The position numbers were made by a program, and so were the translations under genes. The notes under the pieces were generated by a model. It saw nothing but the letters and a program-made list of their open reading frames with translations, was not told the origin of the DNA and did not search any database. A stretch of 64,000 bases of DNA from positions 30,706-94,705 of the forward strand of contig WRII01000003.1 in the NCBI GenBank assembly GCA_009782825.1. Direction: 5' to 3'. Source of the stretch: Peptococcaceae bacterium. GTDB lineage: Bacteria > Bacillota > Desulfitobacteriia > Desulfitobacteriales > Syntrophobotulaceae. Shown here in pieces: positions 35,886-44,352 of this stretch. Position 1 is the stretch's first letter, and each line of letters opens with the position of its first letter.

Positions 35886-36383
35886 ATGCATTATGAGGGA
35901 GAAATGATCCTTGACGCCCCGTTGCAAAAAGTCTGGGAATTTGTGTCTGATCCCAGGAGTACGCCAGAGTATGTGCCGCTCCTGAAAAAGCTGGAGATCC
36001 ATGACGAGAAGAACTTTACTGTGATGGTTGGGATAGGAGTCGGCAGTATCAGCGGAACCTTTAAGCTTGATTTTGTTATCGCGGAGGAGATTCCTCCCCA
36101 TTCCTGCAAACTGGTGGCAACCGGTTCCGGTATTAAAAGCACCGTAGAGCTTGAGGCGATTGTGCATCTTTCTGAGGCGCCGGATCAAAAAACATCCTTT
36201 AAGTGGTCGGCAGAGGCTATGGTGGCCGGACTGATCGCCGGTGTCGGGCAGAGGCTTCTGGGAATGGCTGCGGAGAAAACCATGAACGAGGTTTTTGCTC
36301 GAATGCAGACCAGCCTGGAACGGAAGGATGCAGAACACGCAGGACAAGCAGCCGAAGCTTCGGAAAGCAATCAAGCCATGTGA
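35886..36383 (+). CDS. CoxG-like SRPBCC protein
   Basis: 165 residues, START/SRPBCC fold: MHYEGEMILDAPLQKVWEFV at the start and ALKxxLxG-like helix (GLIAGVGQRLLGMAAEKTMN) at the end, as in CoxG, which tethers CO dehydrogenase to the membrane. A similar anchoring or assembly role for the second hydroxylase is likely. It occupies the place held by the lactonase gene in the first copy of the unit. Confidence 0.85.
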   Translation: MHYEGEMILDAPLQKVWEFVSDPRSTPEYVPLLKKLEIHDEKNFTVMVGIGVGSISGTFKLDFVIAEEIPPHSCKLVATGSGIKSTVELEAIVHLSEAPDQKTSFKWSAEAMVAGLIAGVGQRLLGMAAEKTMNEVFARMQTSLERKDAEHAGQAAEASESNQAM

Positions 36384-36385
36384 AA

Positions 36386-36436
36386 ATTCTCGCAGGCCAT
36401 GAGTCCGGACTCCGGCACAACTTCAAAGGAGGGTAA
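36386..36436 (+). pseudogene. Relic of a second lactonase gene (3' end only)
   Basis: 51 bases match the end of the lactonase gene (30681-30731) at about 78-80%. Translated: ILAGHESGLRHNFKGG against ILAGHEPGLMYTFKGA, both followed by a stop. The divergence equals that of the two hydroxylase genes. So the copied unit once ran hydroxylase-lactonase, and the lactonase was lost when the CoxG-like gene took its place. The next 119 bases to 36555 show no gene. Confidence 0.75.
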
Positions 36437-36555
36437 AAAATGTTCAGAGCAAAGAGCAGACCCCCGTAGCCGCTGTCAGCGGCAAAAAACACATTATTAA
36501 TTTTCGAGTGACTGCTTTGAGAAAGCAAACCAAAATATTAAGGGGGGATAAAATT

Positions 36556-37992
36556 ATGAACGGCGCTGAAAAAATAATTCAAACTCTTGATCAAAGCAAA
36601 TTAACCAGCAATCACTACAAAGTTATCATAACTTGTATATTTGCCGACATGTTAGAGTTCTTTGATTACTTCTTAATCGGTTTCGTTTTGTCGTTAATAC
36701 TCGGGGATTGGAACATTACTTTTGGACAGACAGCGTTCATTTTGTTGTCTGCTGGGGTTGGGGCCATGTTCGGACCCATTGTCTTTGGTCACTTGGCTGA
36801 CAAATTTGGACGTCGGAGCGTATTCATGATTACGCTTCTCGTCTTTTCGGTTGGCAGCGGACTCATGTTCTTCACACCTCACGAAGGCTGGATCTATCTG
36901 TCCGTCTTGCGTTTCATCGTGGGCTTTGGTGTGGGCGGCCTCTTCAGCGTTGATTTACCTTTGGTACAGGAGTATGTTCCCTCAAGAATGCGCGGACAAG
37001 TTACCGGCATTATTACGGCGTTCATTCCTGTCGGCATACTCTTGGGCAGCCTTTCCGCAGGATTCTTGACGGATATAGTAGGGTGGCGCGGAGTCCTGCT
37101 TGTAGGAGCTGTTCCTGCATTGCTGCTCATCGCTATCCGCGCATGGATTCCGGAATCGCCAAGATGGCTGATCTATAAAAAGAATGATTTAGAGCAGGCG
37201 GCAAAATCAGCCGGCTGGATCACCAAAACAAAGAATTTGGTTGAAGAAATTAAGGCTTTGCCTTCCGAGAACACTGTTGTATCCAAAGTGTTTGAAATTT
37301 CTAAATTGACTGATCTGCTCAAATACCCGCGCAGTTGTATCGCAGGCTGGGGACTCTATTTCTTCCATGCGATCTGCTATTACGGCGTTGTTCTATGGGC
37401 GCCGACGATTGTGGCCCGTACCATGGAACTCCCGGCGACTGAGGCGGCGAGATGGTTTATTATCGTTACCTGTACAGGTGTTTTCGGCCGGTTCTTATGG
37501 GCGTTTATGGGTGAGAGATTTGGCAGGAAGATATGCATAATCCTAACAACTGTTATTGGGGCTGCATTGGTCATTACAGCGGGCGTTTACCAGCCGGCTT
37601 GGTGGGGTCCCATACCGGCAGTTATTGTGATTATGGCTATAATGTACTTCTTCATGGACGGGGGTCTGGCGGCAGTCAGCATGTTCATTATTGAACAATG
37701 GCCGCAAAAGCTCAGAGCCAGCGGACTCGGATCATCGTACGGAATAGGTAGCGGACTCGGAAAGATCATTGGCCCCATGATTTTAGCTTTTGTCGCCGGA
37801 CAACAAAACTTTGTATCGCCGGCGCTGGTTACCGAAGCGGTAGCGCCCTCGTATATCGTGATGGGCTTGTTCCTCGCGTGCTGCTTTATTCCTGTATTGT
37901 TTGGGATTGAAGGTCGTGGAAAATCGATCGAACAGATGGAAAAACTCATTGAGAATAGGCGCCTCAAAGAGAGCAAGAAACGGGCTGCCTGA
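36556..37992 (+). CDS. MFS transporter (aromatic acid/sugar-porter type)
   Basis: 478 residues with twelve membrane helices and the MFS loop motif GHLADKFGRRSVF after helix 2, repeated in weaker form (FMGERFGRK) after helix 8; RAWIPESPRWLIYKK follows helix 6 as in the sugar-porter/NiaP branch. A proton symporter for an organic acid or N-heterocycle is likely. Its place next to the hydroxylases makes it the probable importer of the pathway substrate. ATG 36556 follows AAGGGGGG. Confidence 0.85.
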   Translation: MNGAEKIIQTLDQSKLTSNHYKVIITCIFADMLEFFDYFLIGFVLSLILGDWNITFGQTAFILLSAGVGAMFGPIVFGHLADKFGRRSVFMITLLVFSVGSGLMFFTPHEGWIYLSVLRFIVGFGVGGLFSVDLPLVQEYVPSRMRGQVTGIITAFIPVGILLGSLSAGFLTDIVGWRGVLLVGAVPALLLIAIRAWIPESPRWLIYKKNDLEQAAKSAGWITKTKNLVEEIKALPSENTVVSKVFEISKLTDLLKYPRSCIAGWGLYFFHAICYYGVVLWAPTIVARTMELPATEAARWFIIVTCTGVFGRFLWAFMGERFGRKICIILTTVIGAALVITAGVYQPAWWGPIPAVIVIMAIMYFFMDGGLAAVSMFIIEQWPQKLRASGLGSSYGIGSGLGKIIGPMILAFVAGQQNFVSPALVTEAVAPSYIVMGLFLACCFIPVLFGIEGRGKSIEQMEKLIENRRLKESKKRAA

Positions 37993-38166
37993 TCTTCGAC
38001 TCTTCTCAGTTCAGACAAGGATTCCAAGGATTCCCAGGATTCCAAGGGTACCTAAAGTTCTATGATTGGGGTAAGGGCAGATGAACGGACTGAAGTTTAG
38101 GTGTGCTCTCTGCCCTCCAATCATAATCTCGCCGGTTTTGAGCAAAAATGCCTAAGGGGGGACATT

Positions 38167-38589
38167 ATGTCAGAAGTAAGAATGAACACTCACATCGCTG
38201 CCTCTGCATCCGCAGTCTGGGAGATTCTTGGAGACTTCAACGGATGGCCCCGTTTCATGGACGCTTTTGAAAAAAGCACGATGGAGGGGTCGGGTATAGG
38301 GGCTGTGCGCACTCTTTACATGAAAGGCAACGGTCTTATCAGGGTAGAAAGGTTAGAGAAATTCGACGACACAGGCAAGACCCTTAGCTATTCTATCATC
38401 ACTTCGCCATCACCTGTGCAAAATTACTTGGCCACTATTGAAGTTATAGAGATCGGGGCCGGCCAGAGTGAAGTGAGATTAAGTTCCACTTTTGCACCCA
38501 AGGGGGTGTCGGAGTCCGAGGCGGTCACAATTATCGAAGGAGTATACGCCAAGATTTTTGAAGGGCTTCAAAAGTTTCTGGTAAAATAG
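38167..38589 (+). CDS. SRPBCC family protein (polyketide cyclase/dehydrase-like)
   Basis: 140 residues: MNTHIAASASAVWEILGDFN and WPRFMDAF at the start, a C-terminal long helix (EGVYAKIFEGLQKFL). This ligand-binding fold hosts cyclases, aromatases and lipid carriers. A second SRPBCC protein in one island suggests handling of a hydrophobic intermediate. ATG 38167 follows AAGGGGGG. Upstream (37993-38166) is a gap with a GGATTCC(C)A short tandem run at 38019-38047 and nothing else recognised. Confidence 0.8.
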   Translation: MSEVRMNTHIAASASAVWEILGDFNGWPRFMDAFEKSTMEGSGIGAVRTLYMKGNGLIRVERLEKFDDTGKTLSYSIITSPSPVQNYLATIEVIEIGAGQSEVRLSSTFAPKGVSESEAVTIIEGVYAKIFEGLQKFLVK

Positions 38590-38625
38590 CGGGTTTTTGC
38601 ATGTCTGAAAAGGAGTGTGTGTTTA

Positions 38626-39573
38626 GTGAAGCTCAAAACAGTTAATCATATCGCAATTATTGGTACCGGAATGATAGGCGCCAGTATGGCTGTCCTGTTC
38701 ACAGGCAACGGCTATCGAACCACTATGCTGGCGATCAACGATCAAGAAGCTCAAGCGGGGATTGCGCGCTATGAGGATTATTACAAGGATCTGGTTGCGA
38801 AACAGTTAGTTACGGAGGAACAGGCAGAGATCTGTCGAAAATATTTAATTGTCACGCAAAGCTATGCCGATCTTGCCACCGCTGATTTCATCCTGGAAAG
38901 CGTCGTCGAAAAGCTTGAGGTTAAACACAGTGTCTACAAACATATTGAGGAAAATTGCAGACAGTTTAAAGCACTGGCTTCCTCAACCTCTGCGATCTCC
39001 GCAGACGACCTCTGTGAAGGTGTAACAGCGAAAGACAGACTGGCGGTAGCCCATCCTTACAATCCGCCCCATTTGGTTCCCTGTATCGAAATCGTCAAGA
39101 GCCGCCATACATCCGAAGAGGCACTGACACTCATCGACGCGCTTTTCCGGTCTGTTGGCAGAGAACCCGTTTCCATGCTGAAAAGCGCCCCTGGCTTTAT
39201 CGCTAACCGGCTGCAGCACGCATTGTACCGGGAAGCTGTTTACATGGTGGAGGAAAGCATCGCAACTCCTGAGGCGATTGACCAGGCATTAATGACCAGC
39301 TTTGCTCCGCGGTATACCTCTATCGGAATCTTCGAGCATTTCGATTATGCAGGGTTGGATATGGTAAAAAGTATCGAAGATTACCTGTTTCCGACGCTCT
39401 GTAACGCGCCGACAACGCAAAACCTGGTTCTGGAGCGCTACACGCGTAATGATCTGGGATTCAAAACCGGAAAAGGTGTTTATGACTGGAGTCAGAAGGA
39501 TGCCGACAACTTTCGCAAGCGTTCCAGCGAACCGTATTTCCGCTTTTTTAACTGGTCGCTGCCAACTCAATAA
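38626..39573 (+). CDS. 3-hydroxyacyl-CoA dehydrogenase family protein
   Basis: 315 residues with an N-terminal NAD domain (IAIIGTGMIGASMAVLF) and the catalytic HPYNPPHLVPCIEIV motif, followed by the C-terminal dimerisation domain. The short form resembles 3-hydroxybutyryl-CoA, carnitine and gulonate dehydrogenases. It oxidises a 3-hydroxy acid or its CoA ester with NAD. The GTG at 38626 is preferred to GTG 38617, which sits on the Shine-Dalgarno. It precedes the E1-E2-E3 genes. Confidence 0.88.
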   Translation: MKLKTVNHIAIIGTGMIGASMAVLFTGNGYRTTMLAINDQEAQAGIARYEDYYKDLVAKQLVTEEQAEICRKYLIVTQSYADLATADFILESVVEKLEVKHSVYKHIEENCRQFKALASSTSAISADDLCEGVTAKDRLAVAHPYNPPHLVPCIEIVKSRHTSEEALTLIDALFRSVGREPVSMLKSAPGFIANRLQHALYREAVYMVEESIATPEAIDQALMTSFAPRYTSIGIFEHFDYAGLDMVKSIEDYLFPTLCNAPTTQNLVLERYTRNDLGFKTGKGVYDWSQKDADNFRKRSSEPYFRFFNWSLPTQ

Positions 39574-39596
39574 TCACCAGGGAAGGAGTGATTGAA

Positions 39597-40577
39597 GTGA
39601 TTCCCAAGGAACGCAAACGTTGGATCTACAAAACCATGAACCAAATTCGCTGTTTCGAGCTCAAAATACAAAACCTTTTCGAGCAGAACTTGCTGCGCGG
39701 TTCCGTCCATTTATATGTGGGAGAAGAGGCGGTGGCGGCAGCGGTATGTTCATTGCTGCGCGATGAAGATTATATCACCAGCACCCACCGGGGTCACGGT
39801 CACTGTATTGCCAAGGGCGCGCGGTTGGATCGCGCCATGGCCGAATTGATGGGTAAGTCTGCCGGCTACTGCAAAGGCCGCAGCGGCTCTATGCACATTG
39901 CCGATTTTGAAAAAGGAAACTTGGGCGCCAACGCTATCGTAGGGGGCGGGATCCCCATTGCTACCGGTGCGGCGCTGGCTGTCAAGCTGCGAAGGAGCGA
40001 TCAGGTTGCGGTCTCTTTCTTTGGAGACGGCGCTGCCAATGAGGGTACGTTCCATGAAAGCCTCAACTTGGCAGGGGTATGGAAGCTGCCTGTAGTATTT
40101 GTCTGTGAAAACAACGGTTACGGCATTTCGGTTCCAACCTGGCAGTCAACCGCTGTCAAGGATATCGGCGTACGCGGCGCCTCTTATGACATACCAGGAA
40201 TCACAGTGGATGGAAACGACGTATATGCCATATATGAAGCAACAAAAACAGCCGTCAAACGGGCCAAGGCTGGTGAAGGCCCGAGCCTGATCGAGTGTAA
40301 GACTTACCGTTACCTCGGGCATTGGACCGGCGATCCTCAAACCTATCGTACCAAGGAAGAGGTTGAGGAGTGGAAAAGTCAACGTGACCCGATCACATTG
40401 TTCCGTGAAAAATTGCTCAAAGAAAAAGCCTTTACGGCGGAGGAACTTGATGCGATCGAGCAGGCCGCACTCAAAGAAGCCGAAGAGGCGGCTGAATTTG
40501 CCATAAACAGCCCAGAGCCAGACCCGGCGGATGTGTTGGAGGATGTATTCTATGAGAAACAGGGGGCTTCGTTATGA
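39597..40577 (+). CDS. 2-Oxoacid/acetoin dehydrogenase E1 component, alpha subunit
   Basis: 326 residues. Thiamine diphosphate motif GDGAANEGTFHESLNLAGVW...ENN (two parts near residues 143-175), GRSGSMHI and the phosphorylation-loop region RYLGHWTGDPQTYR. Similar to PdhA and AcoA; AcoA-type proteins cleave acetoin, so the substrate may be a 2-oxoacid or an acyloin. GTG 39597 has AAGGAG 8 bases before; an earlier GTG overlaps that site. Coupled to the beta subunit gene (ATGA). Confidence 0.9.
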   Translation: MIPKERKRWIYKTMNQIRCFELKIQNLFEQNLLRGSVHLYVGEEAVAAAVCSLLRDEDYITSTHRGHGHCIAKGARLDRAMAELMGKSAGYCKGRSGSMHIADFEKGNLGANAIVGGGIPIATGAALAVKLRRSDQVAVSFFGDGAANEGTFHESLNLAGVWKLPVVFVCENNGYGISVPTWQSTAVKDIGVRGASYDIPGITVDGNDVYAIYEATKTAVKRAKAGEGPSLIECKTYRYLGHWTGDPQTYRTKEEVEEWKSQRDPITLFREKLLKEKAFTAEELDAIEQAALKEAEEAAEFAINSPEPDPADVLEDVFYEKQGASL

Positions 40578-41563
40578 GCAAAAAGACATATGCCACCGCC
40601 ATCCGTGACACAATTGCGGAAGAGATGCGGCGCGATGACCGAGTGTTTATCATGGGCGAGGATGTTGAAACGCTAGGCGGCGTTTTCGGATGCACCCGTG
40701 ATCTGTATAAGGAATTTGGTGTCGAGCGAGTGCGCAACACGCCTATTTCCGAGGCCGGAATTGTGGGCGCGGGGGTCGGCGCGGCTTGCGCGGGTATGCG
40801 TCCCATTGTAGAACTCATGTACATGGATTTCACACTTGTGTCGGCGGATCAGATTCTTAACCAAGCCGCTAAGACGCGCTATGTCTTTGGCGGCAAAGCG
40901 CGGATTCCGTTGGTCATCCGTGGACAGCAGGGGATCGGCCGCGGAAACGCCGCCACCCACAGCCAGAGCCTGGAGACTCTCTTTATGCATGTGCCTGGTC
41001 TCAAGGTAGCTTGTCCCTCCACTGCCGCAGATGCGGCAGGACTGCTGCGCACAGCCATCCGCGATGATAATCCGGTGATGTTTTTTGAACACAAGGCCCT
41101 TTATTCAGTCAGTTTTGATGTGCCGGACGATACGGAATACATGATCCCCTTCGGCAAAGCCCACGTGAAACGCGCCGGGAAGGACGTGACTATCGTCGCT
41201 TCGCTGCTGTACGTCAGCCGGGCATTGGAAGCTGCGGAGGATCTGGCGAAGCAGGGTATTGAGGCGGAGGTCATCGACCCCCGGACCCTGATCCCTCTGG
41301 ACATGGATACAATCGTTGAATCCGTTAAAAAAACAGGCCGCTTGGTGATTGCCCACGAAGCGCACCGCATGGCAGGTTGGGGGGCAGAAGTGGCCGCTCA
41401 AGCGACCGAAAGCGCGTTCCGCTATTTGGATGCTGCACCGATCCGCCTCGGAGCAAAGGCCTGTCCAATTCCTTTCAATCTAGAGCTGGAATCAGCCGTT
41501 GTGCCGAGCATCAAAGATATTATAGATGCGGCGAAAGCCGTGTGCTATCATCAGGAGGGCTGA
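40574..41563 (+). CDS. 2-Oxoacid/acetoin dehydrogenase E1 component, beta subunit
   Basis: 329 residues, PdhB/AcoB type: IMGEDVETLGGVFG, PISEAGIVGAGVGAA, VIDPRTLIPLDMDTI. Completes the E1 heterotetramer that decarboxylates or cleaves the substrate and passes the acyl group to lipoyl-E2. It overlaps the alpha gene by 4 bases and is 3 bases from E2. Confidence 0.93.
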   Translation: MSKKTYATAIRDTIAEEMRRDDRVFIMGEDVETLGGVFGCTRDLYKEFGVERVRNTPISEAGIVGAGVGAACAGMRPIVELMYMDFTLVSADQILNQAAKTRYVFGGKARIPLVIRGQQGIGRGNAATHSQSLETLFMHVPGLKVACPSTAADAAGLLRTAIRDDNPVMFFEHKALYSVSFDVPDDTEYMIPFGKAHVKRAGKDVTIVASLLYVSRALEAAEDLAKQGIEAEVIDPRTLIPLDMDTIVESVKKTGRLVIAHEAHRMAGWGAEVAAQATESAFRYLDAAPIRLGAKACPIPFNLELESAVVPSIKDIIDAAKAVCYHQEG

Positions 41564-41566
41564 CCG

Positions 41567-42802
41567 ATGGCTGAATGGATCATCATGCCCAAGCAGGGTT
41601 TGCAAATGACAGAGGGCACCATCACTACCTGGTTTATAGAGGAAGGCGGTCACATCGAGGCGGGTGCTGACCTCTTTGAGATGGAGACGGATAAACTTAC
41701 CATCAGGATTCCGGCCAGTGAGGGTGGGACACTGCTCAAGATACTTCATCCTGCCGGAGACACAGTACCGATCACCAAGCCCATCGCCATTATCGGCGCA
41801 TCCGGAGAAGATATTGCAATGATGCTGGCGAGTGTGGAGAAAGGGGCTGTCACCCCTCAATTTGCCACGCCTCGGGCCAAAATGACAGCGGAGCAACAGG
41901 GAATACCGTATCAGGAGGTACCGGGCTCCGGACCGGACGGGTTGGTTATTGAACGGGATGTATTAGGGTATTCGTTGGCTGCTTCGGTAAGAGCCACGCC
42001 ACTGGCCAGAAAACTCGCATCCATCGAAGATGTCGACCTTGTTTCTGTCTCCGGTACTGGCTCCCATAGTAAGATCATGGCTGCCGATGTGCGGAGGGCA
42101 GCTCGACGTAATCGTCAGAGTTCTGTGCGGGGAGAGAAGGTCATCCCTCTCACCGGCATGCGTAAGGTGGTCTCTTCACGCATGAAGGGCAGTCTCCTGG
42201 ACATGGCACAGGCCACCCATCGCATCACAGTGGATATGACGGAGTCAGTCCGGCTGCGTGACATGCTCAAAGAAGTGGAGATTAAAGTCAGCTATAACGA
42301 CATCGTCCTTCGTTGTGTGGCCAGAGCCTTGAGTGAATTTCCCATGATGAATTCCTCCTGGAGCGATACCGGTATTATTCAAAAAGAATATGTGAACCTT
42401 GGTGTGGCAGTCGCGGTGAGCGATGGCTTGCTGGTACCTGTAATCAAGGATGCGGATCTGCTGACCCTGCAGGAGTTATCTGCCTGCTCGTCAGAGTTAG
42501 CGGTGAAGGCGAAAGAAAATCGAGTTACGTCGGAGGAATGCTCCGGTGGAACATTCACAGTATCTAACCTTGGGATGTTCGATATTGACAGCTTCACTGC
42601 GATTATCAACCCTCCGGAGGCGGGTATCCTGGCGGTCGGAAAATTGAGCAGGCAGCCGAGTGTCATAAAAGATGAGATTGTTATCCGGCCAATGATGCAG
42701 TTGAGTCTGACATACGACCACCGCATTGTGGACGGAGCACCGGCAGCCATGTTCCTGCGCCGAATAAAAGAATTGCTGGAAAACCCAGGATTATTGCTTT
42801 AG
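41567..42802 (+). CDS. Dihydrolipoamide acyltransferase E2 with two E3-binding domains
   Basis: 411 residues: a lipoyl domain (1-80; lipoylated Lys43 in METDKLT), two peripheral-subunit-binding segments in tandem (ATPRAKMTAEQQGI and ATPLARKLASIEDV, each ending in GxxxxDV), and the acyltransferase domain with active-site HRIVDG near the end. It moves the acyl group to CoA. Two E3-binding domains are unusual for PDH but seen in some acetoin-type E2 proteins. Leader element B follows the stop after 3 bases. Confidence 0.92.
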   Translation: MAEWIIMPKQGLQMTEGTITTWFIEEGGHIEAGADLFEMETDKLTIRIPASEGGTLLKILHPAGDTVPITKPIAIIGASGEDIAMMLASVEKGAVTPQFATPRAKMTAEQQGIPYQEVPGSGPDGLVIERDVLGYSLAASVRATPLARKLASIEDVDLVSVSGTGSHSKIMAADVRRAARRNRQSSVRGEKVIPLTGMRKVVSSRMKGSLLDMAQATHRITVDMTESVRLRDMLKEVEIKVSYNDIVLRCVARALSEFPMMNSSWSDTGIIQKEYVNLGVAVAVSDGLLVPVIKDADLLTLQELSACSSELAVKAKENRVTSEECSGGTFTVSNLGMFDIDSFTAIINPPEAGILAVGKLSRQPSVIKDEIVIRPMMQLSLTYDHRIVDGAPAAMFLRRIKELLENPGLLL

Positions 42803-42805
42803 TCA

Positions 42806-42902
42806 CTTATGAGCGCGAAATGTCAACACAAAACAAGAAAATCCCTGACCACTAACCACTAACCACTGATCACTGACCACTTGCGGGTGTAACCCGCGTT
42901 AG
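42806..42902 (+). repeat. Leader element copy B (between E2 and lpd), diverged
   Basis: Same order of parts as copies A, C and D but more diverged. The last hairpin is GCGGGT-GTA-ACCCGC instead of GCGGGC-AAA-GCCCGC: the C-G pair became T-A, a compensatory change. One AACCACT unit is added. The first hairpin is decayed. It sits inside an otherwise tight operon, just before the lpd ribosome site AGGAGGG. Confidence 0.8.
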
Positions 42903-42912
42903 GAGGGAAAAC

Positions 42913-44352
42913 ATGATATACGATGTTGCGGTGTTGGGGGGTGGGCCGGGGGGGTATGAGGCGGCAATCCGCTGCGCCCGGTACGGGCTGAAAACCGCTC
43001 TTATCGAAGCCGGGGAACTGGGCGGCGCCTGTCTGAACCGCGGCTGTATTCCGACAAAAGCGCTGCTTCACTGCGCCGAGCTGTATCATAATGCTGCTCA
43101 TGCTGCAGATTTTGGCATAGAAACAAACACCGTAAACTTTGACTATGCCAAAATGGCAGCATATAAAGAACGGATTGTAGAACATCTGCGGCGTGGAATC
43201 GCCTCTTTGGAAAAGGCCCACGGAGTTACTGTCATCCGGGGATTTGGGATCCTTCAGGATGCCAACACCCTTATCGTAAACGGTGAGCCGGTATCGGCAG
43301 CGAATATGATTTTAGCTGTCGGCTCTGCGCCGTCCCGACCTCCGATCCCCGGTATCGACGGCAGGGATGTCCTAACCAGCGACGAGGTATTGTCGCTTAC
43401 CACATGCCCCGACAGGTTGGTGATCATTGGCGGCGGGGTGATTGGTATCGAGTTTGCCACGTTGTTTGCGACATTAGGCCGTCCGGTAACAGTTTTGGAA
43501 ATGCTGCCCTCGATCCTGCCCGGGGTGGACAGAGAAATTGTCGCCGCACTCACTCACATTTTGGAGGAAACAGGTGTCAGGATCGTCACCGGTGCGAAGG
43601 TTACCGCTATCCGCAGCGGAAAAGAGGCTAACCTGCGCCAAGGCGATGTTTGCGTGGAGTATGAATATGACGGAGACTCCAAACAGGCGGCGGGAACCTG
43701 TTGTATCGTAAGCGTCGGCCGTATTCCCCGGACAACGGGGATCGGACTGGATCAAGTGGGAATCGCACAGGAAAAAGGTTTTATCAGGGTTGATGAAACA
43801 ATGCGAACCAATATTCCCCATATATACGCGATTGGGGATATTACCGGAAAAATTCAGTTAGCCCATGTCGCGACCACACAAGGGATGATCGCTGCAGCCA
43901 ATTGCGCGGGCAAACAAGACCTGATGGATTATTCCAGTGTACCAGCATGCGTGTACACCTCCCCTGAAATCGCCTATATTGGCATAACAGCTGAAGAGGC
44001 CGGCCGCCCGGTTAAAGTTGGCTCGTTTGATCTGGCTGGCAACGGCAAGGCCATGATCATGGGCGAAAAAAGAGGACTGGTGAAAATTGTGAGTGATCCG
44101 GATACCGGGGAAATACTTGGTGCTCAGATTCTGGCTCCCAGAGCGACTGATATGATTGCGGAAATCGCGGCGATTATGCGCTGCGAAGGAACTGTTGAGG
44201 AGCTCGCGGCAACAATACATCCCCACCCAACCGTCAGCGAAATCATCATGGAGGCCGCCCACGATACAGAGGGAATGTGCTGCAACGCACCCCCTAAGAC
44301 CATGAAGGAGAAGGGAGGAGCACACCATGAGATTCGGCATAAACACGCTTGA
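42913..44352 (+). CDS. lpdA: Dihydrolipoamide dehydrogenase E3
   Basis: 479 residues: FAD motif GGGPGGYEAAIRCARYG, redox disulfide GGACLNRGCIPTKAL, NAD motif IIGGGVIGIEFA and the C-terminal HPHPTVSE with catalytic His. It reoxidises the E2 lipoyl group with NAD. No lipoyl domain is attached. The final 26 bases overlap the PGK-like gene, and the tail GAHHEIRHKHA is therefore probably a by-product of the overlap. Confidence 0.93.
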   Translation: MIYDVAVLGGGPGGYEAAIRCARYGLKTALIEAGELGGACLNRGCIPTKALLHCAELYHNAAHAADFGIETNTVNFDYAKMAAYKERIVEHLRRGIASLEKAHGVTVIRGFGILQDANTLIVNGEPVSAANMILAVGSAPSRPPIPGIDGRDVLTSDEVLSLTTCPDRLVIIGGGVIGIEFATLFATLGRPVTVLEMLPSILPGVDREIVAALTHILEETGVRIVTGAKVTAIRSGKEANLRQGDVCVEYEYDGDSKQAAGTCCIVSVGRIPRTTGIGLDQVGIAQEKGFIRVDETMRTNIPHIYAIGDITGKIQLAHVATTQGMIAAANCAGKQDLMDYSSVPACVYTSPEIAYIGITAEEAGRPVKVGSFDLAGNGKAMIMGEKRGLVKIVSDPDTGEILGAQILAPRATDMIAEIAAIMRCEGTVEELAATIHPHPTVSEIIMEAAHDTEGMCCNAPPKTMKEKGGAHHEIRHKHA

